From CAYJIL01 sp964370235 (GTDB taxonomy: Bacteria; Bacteroidota; Bacteroidia; Bacteroidales; Rikenellaceae): 32,229 nucleotides of DNA. The DNA lies in the NCBI GenBank assembly GCA_964370235.1, contig CAYJIL010000016.1, positions 1-32,229 on the forward strand, given 5' to 3'. This document shows, in pieces, positions 7,926-16,476 of the stretch. The notes beneath the pieces were generated by a model. That model did no database searches and was not told the DNA's origin. It saw only the letters and a program-made list of their open reading frames with translations. Position 1 is the first letter of the stretch. The number at the start of each line of letters is the position of its first letter. The translations under genes were made by a program, and so were the position numbers.

Positions 7926-9470
7926 CTATTTCTTGCGTGCTAATTTTCGCCACATAATTGCTAACACCTCTCTTGCCGAGCGATTGATAAGTGCCACACA
8001 GCCAATATATGCAGCAGCGAATGAGCCTACCCATAACAAGGTGTATGCGCCAAAAATAGTAAAACTAGTGTTGGGTATTCCGCCACATAAATCTATCATA
8101 TACCCAAATGCAATAAACAGCACAACGAATATAATTGTATAGATAGATGTAGGTTTATAGAAGTGTGATACCGATGCGCCAATCCCCTTGTTTAGCAGCA
8201 GGTATGGTTTCCACCCAAACGCAATTATGGCTGTGCTAATTGCCGAGCCTGCTGCTACACCAACCAGTCCCCACATATATGCACCCCATACCGATATTAC
8301 CAAATTGATGGCAACTTCGCACCATGGCGCCCAAGTGTCGTAGTAGATACCATAGCCATTAAGAAACGAGTAGAGCGGCATCTTCACAATTGCCACATAC
8401 ATAGTTGCTGCAACAAATGCTAACACGTTGGTGGGTAGTAAATAGTGCTCGCTACCCAGCCATAGTTCAATAAAATCGGGTGTTAAATAAAACACGCCAA
8501 ATGCAAATATAGCCGCTATAATGTGAACAAGTGCGTTATATTGCTTGAATACGTGTAGTGTTTTTTGGTGGTTATCTTCGCTAACAAGATTGCCAATAGC
8601 TGCTGGGAAGCCCGAAAAGAGAGCTGCCGAGAGCGAAACCACCCTTGTTGCGAGCATCGAATAGTTTTGGAACAGCGTTACCGACCCTAACGAAATGAGC
8701 TGGGCTATGATAATAGAGTCGCTTTGCAAGAGTACAACTCCTGCAAACTTGTGCGAAACAATTTGTTTGATGTTTGTGAAAATGTGCCCATAGCTCTTGA
8801 TTAACGATCTGCCATATTTTGCGTGGGAATTTAGCCACGGGTACTCTTTTTTTGTTCGCCACTCAACCGTAATAGAGTAGATGATAGCAAAAACTGCCTC
8901 TATAACAAGAAATAAGTAGTAGTTTATGGGCAGTAGCCATAGTGCCAACATTTGCAAAACTAGCTTAATTATAGAGGTGGTGTTTTGTAGTGCAGTAACA
9001 ATATATGCTCGTTGTGATGCTATGAGTAAAAACTGCTTATAGTTAACAAGATATGTTAGTGCACTCATAAAGAGATATACAAAATAGGCACTATATACAG
9101 CAGGCTCGGGCACCGAATCGCCTGCAATATCAACAATAAAGAATGCAAGAATAAACCCTACAACAATAATGAAACCACCCACAAACCTAAACAAATAACC
9201 CAGTAGCGAAACTACCTCGTTTATTTGCTCTCTGTCGTTTTGGGCAATGGGGCGATATAGAGCACACGAAACTGCCGTGGCAATACCAAGATCTGCCACA
9301 TTTAGCAAGCCTATGGTATAGTTCATGAGTGTGGTAAGTCCACACAAATCGTCCCCGAGCATATCTAGGAAAACACGCCTCGAGAAAAAATTGACAACAA
9401 GCATCATCACAAAAAAGCCCACCGATGCAAACCCGTTTATGATGCTATACTTAATTCTACTGCTCGACAT
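7926..9470 (-). CDS. Polysaccharide flippase, MOP superfamily (Wzx-like)
   Basis: The 514-residue product is almost wholly hydrophobic, with about 12-14 predicted membrane segments. Its N-terminus (SRIKYSIINGFASVGFFVMM) resembles lipopolysaccharide O-antigen flippases of the MOP/MATE superfamily. Such proteins move lipid-linked sugars across the inner membrane. No glycosyltransferase or polymerase gene adjoins it, so the substrate cannot be inferred; a MurJ-like role is less likely by sequence feel but not excluded. It lies 72 bases after the dksA-like gene with a terminator hairpin in the gap. I see no TAnnTTTG motif between that hairpin and the ATG, so expression may depend on read-through. 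Confidence 0.85.
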   Translation of the reverse strand: MSSSRIKYSIINGFASVGFFVMMLVVNFFSRRVFLDMLGDDLCGLTTLMNYTIGLLNVADLGIATAVSCALYRPIAQNDREQINEVVSLLGYLFRFVGGFIIVVGFILAFFIVDIAGDSVPEPAVYSAYFVYLFMSALTYLVNYKQFLLIASQRAYIVTALQNTTSIIKLVLQMLALWLLPINYYLFLVIEAVFAIIYSITVEWRTKKEYPWLNSHAKYGRSLIKSYGHIFTNIKQIVSHKFAGVVLLQSDSIIIAQLISLGSVTLFQNYSMLATRVVSLSAALFSGFPAAIGNLVSEDNHQKTLHVFKQYNALVHIIAAIFAFGVFYLTPDFIELWLGSEHYLLPTNVLAFVAATMYVAIVKMPLYSFLNGYGIYYDTWAPWCEVAINLVISVWGAYMWGLVGVAAGSAISTAIIAFGWKPYLLLNKGIGASVSHFYKPTSIYTIIFVVLFIAFGYMIDLCGGIPNTSFTIFGAYTLLWVGSFAAAYIGCVALINRSAREVLAIMWRKLARKK

Positions 9471-9490
9471 TTTACTTGTGCCTTAAACAA

Positions 9491-9521
9491 CAAAAGAGGG
9501 TACACTGTAAAAGGCACCCTC
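9491..9521 (-). terminator. Terminator after the dksA-like gene
   Basis: On the minus strand the stem GAGGGT (9521-9516) pairs with ACCCTC (9501-9496), extended by two further pairs including one G-U, and is followed by TTTTG (9495-9491). It starts 21 bases after the stop codon. The plus strand also has a T-rich tail at 9527-9531, but no plus-strand gene ends here. Confidence 0.65.
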
Positions 9522-9542
9522 AATAGTTTTTCTTATTAGTTA

Positions 9543-9929
9543 CTATCTCACTCCGCTATTCTTAGCCTCCATAGAGAGAGTAGCGTGTGGAACAATCTTT
9601 AGACGATCTTTGCTAATTAGTTTACCAGTATCACGGCAGATTCCATAGGTCTTGTTCTCGATACGTATGAGCGCAGCCTCTAGGTGTTGAATAAACTTAA
9701 GCTGACGTTGAGCCAAACGACCACTCTCCTCTTTGGATAGAGTTGCTGCTCCCTCCTCAAGAATTTTGAATGTTGGCGATGTATCTTCGGTACCATTACT
9801 TTCTGTGTGTGTTATGGTTGCTCTTAGTAGATCGTAATCTGAAGTAGCCTTTTCTAGTTTCTTTAGAATTATCTCTTTGAATTCAACCAACTCCTCGTCG
9901 GTGTATCTTGTTTTTTCTATTTCTGACAT
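9543..9929 (-). CDS. DksA/TraR-family protein with degenerate zinc finger
   Basis: This 128-residue cytoplasmic protein has a predicted coiled-coil hairpin (about residues 10-92) followed by the TraR/DksA finger region (94-123). DksA binds the RNA polymerase secondary channel and, with ppGpp, alters promoter choice. Of the four zinc-binding cysteines only Cys98 remains. The others are Thr101, Ser119 and Ala122 in the frame YGICRDTG and PHATLSMEAK, so zinc binding is unlikely. The acidic DxxDxA tip of enteric DksA is also not seen. I recall the same changes in other Bacteroidetes homologues, so this looks like a lineage-wide subfamily and not decay. A transcription-factor role is inferred from family only. 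It has its own promoter and terminator. Confidence 0.9.
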   Translation of the reverse strand: MSEIEKTRYTDEELVEFKEIILKKLEKATSDYDLLRATITHTESNGTEDTSPTFKILEEGAATLSKEESGRLAQRQLKFIQHLEAALIRIENKTYGICRDTGKLISKDRLKIVPHATLSMEAKNSGVR

Positions 9930-9960
9930 AATATTAACGTTTTAGGTTGGTAAAGTTGCG

Positions 9961-9992
9961 TAAATATATAAAATTTTGATTAATTAACCAAA
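9961..9992 (-). promoter_or_regulatory. Promoter of the dksA-like gene
   Basis: On the minus strand an exact TTTG -33 element (9992-9989) is followed after 20 bases by TATATTTA (9968-9961), one base off TAnnTTTG. Spacing is as expected for the Bacteroidetes primary sigma factor. The ATG is about 32 bases downstream. Confidence 0.6.
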
Positions 9993-10006
9993 TAACAATT
10001 ATAATT

Positions 10007-10065
10007 ACAAAAGAAAATAGCAGATCTGCTTTCATACATTCGTATGGTTGAGCGAGATCTGCTAT
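10007..10065 (-). terminator. Rho-independent terminator of ileS
   Basis: A perfect 11-bp stem, ATAGCAGATCT (10017-10027) with AGATCTGCTAT (10055-10065), encloses further pairing (GCT/AGC and CATAC/GTATG). On the minus strand it is followed by a T-rich tail TTTCTTTTG. It begins 8 bases after the ileS stop codon. Confidence 0.85.
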
Positions 10066-10073
10066 CTGTTATC

Positions 10074-13000
10074 TTAGCATTTTTTTATTGCAATAGTTAC
10101 CAAGTTTTCCTCAATATCTATCTCTGTACCATCGGTTACGGTGCCGCTAAGCTCCACTCCCGTAGCAAGAGTTTGTGATGCAATATAATCGCCCCACTGC
10201 CCAACTGCATCACGCAGATAATCGCAGTCCGATATAGTGATTGTGATTTTGTCTGTAACCTCAAATCCCGAATCTTTACGCAGGTTTTGTATTCTGTTAA
10301 CTAGCTCACGAGCAATACCCTCACGGCGTAATTCCTCGGTAATAGTAACATCTAGTGCCACAGTCAAGCGACCCTCGCTAGCTACTAGTAGCCCTGGAAT
10401 ATCCTCCGATGTAATCTCAAAGTCCTCAAGTGTCATCTCAATGTCTACTCCGTCAATTTGGCATTTATATTCGCCCGTGCGCTCAACAGCTGCAATTGCT
10501 TGCTGGTCAAACGTAGCCACAAGTGCCGAAATTTGCTTCATCTGCTTGCCATAGCGTGGGCCTAGAGTCTTAAAGTTAGGCTTAATGCGCTTTGTGATAA
10601 CACCAGTAGTGTCTTCGATTAGCTCAATTTCTTTAATGTTAACCTCCGAAAGGATAAGCTGTGCAGCAGCCTCAACATCGCTCTTCATTGCTTGGTCGAT
10701 GATTGGGATAATCATCTTCGAAAGCGGCTGGCGTACCTTAATACTCACCTTACGGCGAAGTGCAAGTACCATAGACGATAGGCGCTGTGCCATTGCCATC
10801 TTGCGCTCTAGTGCACTGTCAATATCTGCCTCGTTGCACTCGGGGAATGTAGCCAAGTGTACCGACTGTTCGCCCTCTGCAAAGTGATTAAGGTCGGCAT
10901 ATAGACGCTCTGTAATGAATGGTGCGAATGGTGCCGAGATTAGCGATATTGTGCGAAGTACGCTATATAGTGTTTGGTAAGCCGATAGCTTATCGTGGCT
11001 CATTTCGCCACCCCAGAAACGCTTGCGGTTCAAACGAACATACCAGTTAGATAGGTTCTCGCCCACAAAATCAGATATAGCACGTGCCGCAGGTGTTGGG
11101 TCATAATCCTCTAGGTAGCCCGTAACATCTTTGACAAGTGTGTTAAGTAGCGAGATAATCCATCGGTCGATCTCTGGACGCTCGTTAACTGGAATTTGTG
11201 GTGTCGATGGATCGAAATTATCGATATTTGCATATAGAGCAAAGAAGCTATACGTATTATATAGTGTGCCAAAGAACTTGCGGCGCACCTCGTCAACACC
11301 ATCAATGTCGAACTTAAGGTTGTCCCAAGGTTGTGAGTTCGAAATCATATACCAACGCACTGCATCGGCACCGTATTTGTCCATCACCTCAAACGGATTA
11401 ACCGCATTGCCCAATCGCTTACTCATCTTGTTGCCGTTTTTGTCGAGAACAAGACCATTAGATATAATGTTCTTGAATGCTACACTATCAAATAGCATAG
11501 TACCCAAGGCATGAAGCGTAAAGAACCAGCCACGAGTTTGGTCAACACCCTCGGCAATAAAGTTTGCAGGGAATAGTTTCTCAAATTCGTCTGCCGAACA
11601 CTCAAACGGATAGTGTACCTGTGCATAAGGCATAGCACCCGAGTCAAACCATACGTCGATAAGGTCTGCCTCGCGCTGCATCTTCTCGCCCGACTCCGAT
11701 ACAAGAACAATTGAGTCTACGTATGGTCGGTGAAGATCTAGTATATCGTAATTCTCTTTTGAGAAATCGCCAGCAGTGAAGTCTTTAAGCGGATTTTCGC
11801 TCATAAAACCTGCTGCAACCGACTTGTCAATTTCGTTCTTTAGCTCCTCTAGGCTACCAATGCACTTAATTTCGGTGTACTCTTCGTTTGCCCAAATAGG
11901 GAGTGGAGTACCCCAGTAGCGAGAACGTGAAAGGTTCCAGTCTACAAGGTTCTCTAGCCACTTACCAAAACGACCCGAGCCTGTTGAGGCTGGTTTCCAG
12001 TTGATGGTAGCATTAAGATCGCTCATGCGCTCCTTAACCTCGGTTGTGCGAATAAACCACGAGTCTAGTGGGTAGTAAAGCACTGGTTTGTCGGTTCTCC
12101 AACAGTGTGGATATGTGTGTGTATATTTCTCAATCTTGAATGCGTTGCCGCTCTGCTTAAGCATAACACAAATATCTACATCTAGCGTAGGGTCTTTCTC
12201 GGTTAGAGTATCGTCATAGGCATTTTTTACAAAACGACCTTCGAACTCGCCATAAAGCTCACGATTGATAAAGTTATCGACATAAGTAGAGTCTAGGTCG
12301 CTTGTCTTAAAGAACTTACCTGTGCGGTCGACCATAGGCACATTTTTGCCAGCTGCATCAATCATAATCAAAGGTGCGATACCTGCTGCCTTTGCAGCTC
12401 TATCGTCATCGGCACCAAACGTAGGTGCAATGTGTACGATACCCGTACCATCTTCGGTTGTAACAAAATCGCCACCAATTACTCTAAAGGCATCGCCATC
12501 GGGCTTAACCCATGGGATTAGCTGCTGGTAGTTAATGCCTACTAGGTCTGCTCCTTTAAACGTAGTAACCACACGATAAGGAACATTCTTGCCATCGTTC
12601 TTGTAATCATCAAAAGCACCTTCGTTTTTGGCAGCAAAGTGCTTAGCGATAAGTGCCGATGCAAGAATTACGGTAACTCTTTGGTGTGTATATGGGTTGA
12701 TGGTCTCTACCTTTGAGTACTCAATGGCAGGGCCAACAGCAAGTGCTGTGTTTGATGGAAGTGTCCATGGAGTAGTTGTCCATGCAAGGAAGTAGATAGT
12801 ATCTTCGCCAGCAAAAATCTTTTCGCTCGCAGCATCCTTGATAACCTCGAATTGAGCTACTGCCGTAGTGTCTTTTACATCACGGTAACAACCCGGCTGG
12901 TTAAGCTCGTGGTTAGAAAGACCAGTACCTGCCGCAGGCGAGTATGGCTGAATTGTGTAGCCCTTGTATAGCAAGTTCTTTGTGTGTAGTTGCTTGAGCA

Positions 13001-13487
13001 TCCACCAAAGAGTCTCGATATACTTATTGTCGTATGTGATGTATGGGTCTTTCATGTCTACCCAATATCCCATGTCCGATGTAAGTTGCTCCCACTCCGA
13101 AGTGTATGCCATTACCTCTTTGCGGCAACAGCTATTATACTCCTCGATAGAGATAGTCTTGCCAATATCTTCTTTTGTGATACCCAGACGCTTCTCTACA
13201 CCTAGCTCAACAGGCAAACCGTGTGTATCCCAGCCTGCTTTGCGGTGAACTAAATAACCTTTTTGAGTCTTGTAACGACAGAAAATATCCTTGATGGCAC
13301 GTGCCATTACGTGGTGGATACCCGGTGTGCCATTTGCCGAAGGAGGACCTTCGTAGAATACAAATGTAGGGTGCCCTTCTCTCTCCGAAATACTCTTCTC
13401 GAAAGTCCCGTGTTTGCGCCAACTCTCGACAACCTCTTTGCCAGTCGTTGCAAGGTCTAGACCTTTATACTCTCTAAACTTACTCAT
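10074..13487 (-). CDS. ileS: Isoleucyl-tRNA synthetase, type 2 (eukaryote-like)
   Basis: The 1137-residue cytoplasmic enzyme charges tRNA-Ile with isoleucine. The catalytic signature reads PPSANGTPGIHH; the usual HxGH is replaced by GIHH at residues 56-59 (bases 13311-13322). The second signature is KMSKR at 687-691 (11415-11429). The editing domain lies between them, and a long C-terminal region without a cysteine-rich zinc finger marks the type 2 class, which is linked to mupirocin tolerance. I chose the ATG at 13485-13487, which gives MSKFREYKGLDL, the normal family start; another in-frame ATG 15 codons upstream (13530-13532) would add an atypical extension. It stands alone between its own promoter and a strong terminator, divergent from murE. 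Confidence 0.97.
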   Translation of the reverse strand: MSKFREYKGLDLATTGKEVVESWRKHGTFEKSISEREGHPTFVFYEGPPSANGTPGIHHVMARAIKDIFCRYKTQKGYLVHRKAGWDTHGLPVELGVEKRLGITKEDIGKTISIEEYNSCCRKEVMAYTSEWEQLTSDMGYWVDMKDPYITYDNKYIETLWWMLKQLHTKNLLYKGYTIQPYSPAAGTGLSNHELNQPGCYRDVKDTTAVAQFEVIKDAASEKIFAGEDTIYFLAWTTTPWTLPSNTALAVGPAIEYSKVETINPYTHQRVTVILASALIAKHFAAKNEGAFDDYKNDGKNVPYRVVTTFKGADLVGINYQQLIPWVKPDGDAFRVIGGDFVTTEDGTGIVHIAPTFGADDDRAAKAAGIAPLIMIDAAGKNVPMVDRTGKFFKTSDLDSTYVDNFINRELYGEFEGRFVKNAYDDTLTEKDPTLDVDICVMLKQSGNAFKIEKYTHTYPHCWRTDKPVLYYPLDSWFIRTTEVKERMSDLNATINWKPASTGSGRFGKWLENLVDWNLSRSRYWGTPLPIWANEEYTEIKCIGSLEELKNEIDKSVAAGFMSENPLKDFTAGDFSKENYDILDLHRPYVDSIVLVSESGEKMQREADLIDVWFDSGAMPYAQVHYPFECSADEFEKLFPANFIAEGVDQTRGWFFTLHALGTMLFDSVAFKNIISNGLVLDKNGNKMSKRLGNAVNPFEVMDKYGADAVRWYMISNSQPWDNLKFDIDGVDEVRRKFFGTLYNTYSFFALYANIDNFDPSTPQIPVNERPEIDRWIISLLNTLVKDVTGYLEDYDPTPAARAISDFVGENLSNWYVRLNRKRFWGGEMSHDKLSAYQTLYSVLRTISLISAPFAPFITERLYADLNHFAEGEQSVHLATFPECNEADIDSALERKMAMAQRLSSMVLALRRKVSIKVRQPLSKMIIPIIDQAMKSDVEAAAQLILSEVNIKEIELIEDTTGVITKRIKPNFKTLGPRYGKQMKQISALVATFDQQAIAAVERTGEYKCQIDGVDIEMTLEDFEITSEDIPGLLVASEGRLTVALDVTITEELRREGIARELVNRIQNLRKDSGFEVTDKITITISDCDYLRDAVGQWGDYIASQTLATGVELSGTVTDGTEIDIEENLVTIAIKKC

Positions 13488-13563
13488 GATATATAATGTT
13501 TTTAATACTCCTAATTTTGTTATACGAGCCATATCTACACAAAGGCATGTGGCAGTAAACCCG

Positions 13564-13571
13564 CAAATTTA
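13564..13571 (-). promoter_or_regulatory. -7 promoter motif for ileS
   Basis: On the minus strand TAAATTTG matches TAnnTTTG exactly. It gives a leader of about 70 bases to the chosen ATG. A TTTG is found upstream but only 14 bases away, which is short, so the -33 element is uncertain. Confidence 0.45.
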
Positions 13572-13667
13572 CAAAATTTTATTCACAAAATAGTTGTTCA
13601 TCACATTTTTTCAATTCTAATGCCATTTATGTTGTGCTTTTATGCTTATACTTTTAGAAAAAAAAGG

Positions 13668-13675
13668 TATCTTTG
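13668..13675 (+). promoter_or_regulatory. -7 promoter motif for the murE-ftsZ cluster
   Basis: TATCTTTG is an exact TAnnTTTG match, identical to the motifs ahead of the permease operon and the DUF4254 gene. The start of transcription should be near 13682, giving a leader of about 60 bases to murE. No convincing TTTG is seen 19-21 bases upstream. Confidence 0.6.
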
Positions 13676-13689
13676 CAGTTAAAGTGAAG

Positions 13690-13711
13690 AGGAGTCGGCT
13701 TATAGGCTCTT
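13690..13711 (+). other. Possible leader hairpin ahead of murE
   Basis: AGGAGTC (13690-13696) can pair with GGCTCTT (13705-13711), seven pairs including two G-U, around an eight-base loop. Five Ts follow at 13720-13724, but eight bases away, so it does not make a standard terminator. It falls within the predicted murE leader; any attenuating role is speculative. Confidence 0.25.
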
Positions 13712-13741
13712 GTTTGGGCTTTTTACACAACTTCAATATCT

Positions 13742-15199
13742 ATGGATAAACATCTACACTCGCTGCTTACTGGTCTAAAAACAAAAGAGATAGTAGGTAA
13801 GTGTGACATAATTATTAAATCTTTAGCTCTTGATTCAAGGGTTGTCACGCTCCAGTCGCTCTTTATTGCGGTGAGGGGTGAGTTGACAGATGGTCACAAC
13901 TACATAGATGCTGCAATAGAGAATGGTGCAGTGGCAGTAGTTGTAGAGCAGTTGCCAGCAGTGCTAGCTAGCCATGTTAGCTACATTGTTTGTGAAGATA
14001 GCTCGGATACCCTAGCGCATATAGCATCTAATTTTTATGATAAACCATCCACAAAGTTAAAACTAGTGGGTGTAACGGGCACAAATGGCAAAACCACTAC
14101 TGTGACTTTGCTATATGACCTGTTTAGAATGTTGGGTTGCAAGGTGGGCTTGCTGTCGACTGTTGTTAATAAAATAGACGACATCGAAATTGCAGCCACT
14201 CACACAACTCCCGATGCCATATCGCTAAACCGTCTCTTGGCACAAATGGTCGAGGCAGGGTGTCAATATTGCTTTATGGAGGTGAGCAGCCATAGTTTGG
14301 TGCAAAAACGTGTTGGGGGAGTGAAATTTGCAGGAGCACTTTTTACTAACATTACACACGACCATCTCGACTATCACCATAGCTTTGCCAACTACATAAA
14401 GGCAAAGAAAATGTTGTTCGATTCGCTTGCTAAAGATAGCTTTGCAATTTATAACGAGGACGACCGCAATGGTCAAATCATGGTGCAAAACTGTAAAGGA
14501 CGCAAGATTACAACATCGCTAGGTTCGTTTTCGGACTATCAATGCAGGATTATAGAGCGTCATCTCGATGGCATGATGCTAGAGATTAACTCAAAAGAGG
14601 TGTGGGTTAGGCTCATTGGCGACTTTAATGCCCACAACATAGTTGGGGTATATGCGGTAGCTGTTGAGTTGGGCTTAGACCCCGAGCAAGTGTTGCAGGC
14701 TCTTTCGATGTTAAAGAGTGTGGCAGGCAGGTTTGAGTATGTTGTCTCGAGCGATCGCCGAGTGGCTATTGTCGACTATGCACACACGCCCGATGCACTA
14801 AAGAGCGTGCTATCAACCATTGCTACCATAAAAAACGGAGGTAGAGTAATAACCGTTGTAGGCTGCGGAGGCGACCGAGATCGTACCAAACGCCCAATCA
14901 TGGCTGCAATTGCTACCTCGATGAGCGATTTTACAATCCTCACTAGCGACAACCCTCGCACCGAATGCCCAGCCCAAATACTTAGCCAAATGCAGAGTGG
15001 CTTGGCAGATGTTGCGGCAAACAAATACATTACCATCGAAGATAGAGCTTCGGCAATTAAGATGGCAGCCATTCATGCACAAGGTGGCGATATTATTCTC
15101 GTTGCAGGAAAAGGGCACGAGAGCTACCAAGAGGTGAATGGAGTTCGTCACCACTTTGACGACATGGAGCAAGTAAAAGAGGCTCTCGCAATAAAATAA
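13742..15199 (+). CDS. murE: UDP-MurNAc-tripeptide synthetase (meso-DAP ligase)
   Basis: MurE adds the third residue of the peptidoglycan stem peptide to UDP-MurNAc-Ala-Glu in the cytoplasm using ATP. The 485-residue protein has the ATP loop GTNGKTT at 113-119, the Mur-ligase middle motif THDHLDYHH at 205-213, and a C-terminal domain. The motif DNPRTE at 403-408 and KGHE at 457-460 mark a ligase specific for meso-diaminopimelate, not lysine. This implies Gram-negative-type peptidoglycan. It is the first gene of the plus-strand cluster; mraY follows after 34 bases. In most relatives ftsI precedes it, but here ileS lies upstream on the other strand. Confidence 0.97.
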   Translation: MDKHLHSLLTGLKTKEIVGKCDIIIKSLALDSRVVTLQSLFIAVRGELTDGHNYIDAAIENGAVAVVVEQLPAVLASHVSYIVCEDSSDTLAHIASNFYDKPSTKLKLVGVTGTNGKTTTVTLLYDLFRMLGCKVGLLSTVVNKIDDIEIAATHTTPDAISLNRLLAQMVEAGCQYCFMEVSSHSLVQKRVGGVKFAGALFTNITHDHLDYHHSFANYIKAKKMLFDSLAKDSFAIYNEDDRNGQIMVQNCKGRKITTSLGSFSDYQCRIIERHLDGMMLEINSKEVWVRLIGDFNAHNIVGVYAVAVELGLDPEQVLQALSMLKSVAGRFEYVVSSDRRVAIVDYAHTPDALKSVLSTIATIKNGGRVITVVGCGGDRDRTKRPIMAAIATSMSDFTILTSDNPRTECPAQILSQMQSGLADVAANKYITIEDRASAIKMAAIHAQGGDIILVAGKGHESYQEVNGVRHHFDDMEQVKEALAIK

Positions 15200-15233
15200 C
15201 TTACCAATAAAGAAGAAACAAAACCATAATATA

Positions 15234-16475
15234 ATGTTTTACCATTTAGCAGATTTACTCTCGATAAACTTTGACATACCAGGTTTGGGTATGTTTGAAT
15301 ATATTTCGTTTCGTTCGGCACTAGCCATCATTGTATCACTACTAATTGCCATTGTTTTTGGTCGTCGCATTATTGATGCGTTGGCTCGTAGGCAAATTGG
15401 CGAAGAGGTGCGCCAGCTTGGGCTGCAAGGTCAAATCGAAAAGCGAGGCACCCCAACTATGGGCGGTATCATCATATTATTATCGGTACTCATTCCATCG
15501 TTAATGTTTTGTGATCTATCAAACATATATGTTCAACTCATTATTGGTTCGACAATATGGTTGGGATTGATTGGTTTTGCCGATGACTACATAAAGGTGT
15601 TTCGCCGAAAGAAAGATGGCCTAAAGGGCAAGTTCAAAATTATTGGGCAGGTGGGTCTAGGTTTAATTGTAGGTACTACCATGTGGCTAAATAGCGATAT
15701 TACCGTAGTGCCGGGTCACGACCTACGCATGGCACAGCCAACCCAAGAGCTAGTACAGGGCGAGCCTACCAACATTGTAGAGCATCATAGTAAGAAACTG
15801 AGTGTTACTACAATCCCGTTTTTAAAGCATAACGAGCTTAATTACAACTGCTTTATATCCGAAACAAACGAAAACAGAGATATTTGGGGCTGGGTTTTAT
15901 ATGTTGCTATGGCAATTGTTGTAATTACGGCAGTATCTAATGGTGCCAATCTTACCGACGGTCTTGATGGTTTGGCGGCAGGTACCTCGGCAATTGTAGC
16001 AGCGGCTTTGGCTGTGCTGGCATATGTGTCGGGTAACCTTATCTATGCAGAGTACCTTAATATAATGTATATACCTCACATAGGCGAGTTGTTTGTTTTT
16101 AGCGCAGCATTGGTGGGGGCGTTAATTGGCTTTTTGTGGTATAATAGCTATCCGGCACAAGTATTCATGGGCGACACGGGTAGTCTTGCCATAGGTGGTA
16201 TTATAGCTGTATTGGCACTTTTGGTTCGCAAGGAACTGCTTGTGCCTGTGTTGTGTGGTATCTTCTTAATAGAATCGGTATCGGTAATGATGCAGGTGGG
16301 CTGGTTTAAGTTCACTCGCAAAAAATATGGCGAAGGTAGGCGCATATTCCTTATGGCACCTTTGCACCACCACTACCAAAAGAAAGGTTTTTTTGAGGTT
16401 AAAATCGTAACACGAATTTGGATTGTGCAGCTACTGTTGGCAGCAGTTGCGCTAATAACACTAAAGATAAGATAG
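15234..16475 (+). CDS. mraY: Phospho-MurNAc-pentapeptide transferase
   Basis: MraY makes lipid I at the inner membrane by moving phospho-MurNAc-pentapeptide to undecaprenyl phosphate. The 413-residue protein keeps the catalytic pieces: FADDYIKV with Asp117/Asp118, NGANLTDGLDGLAAG at 236-250, FMGDTGS at 311-317 and the histidine triad LHHH at 377-380. It is about 50 residues longer than the E. coli enzyme because of an insert at about 155-218 between two membrane segments. This polar insert is, to my knowledge, a Bacteroidetes trait. The stop codon is one base from the murD ATG. Confidence 0.97.
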   Translation: MFYHLADLLSINFDIPGLGMFEYISFRSALAIIVSLLIAIVFGRRIIDALARRQIGEEVRQLGLQGQIEKRGTPTMGGIIILLSVLIPSLMFCDLSNIYVQLIIGSTIWLGLIGFADDYIKVFRRKKDGLKGKFKIIGQVGLGLIVGTTMWLNSDITVVPGHDLRMAQPTQELVQGEPTNIVEHHSKKLSVTTIPFLKHNELNYNCFISETNENRDIWGWVLYVAMAIVVITAVSNGANLTDGLDGLAAGTSAIVAAALAVLAYVSGNLIYAEYLNIMYIPHIGELFVFSAALVGALIGFLWYNSYPAQVFMGDTGSLAIGGIIAVLALLVRKELLVPVLCGIFLIESVSVMMQVGWFKFTRKKYGEGRRIFLMAPLHHHYQKKGFFEVKIVTRIWIVQLLLAAVALITLKIR

Positions 16476-16476
16476 A

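Noticed and set aside
13488..13532. Upstream in-frame ATG for ileS adding 15 residues (MARITKLGV...).
   Set aside because: The family starts at MSKFREYKGLDL; the extension is atypical and likely leader sequence.
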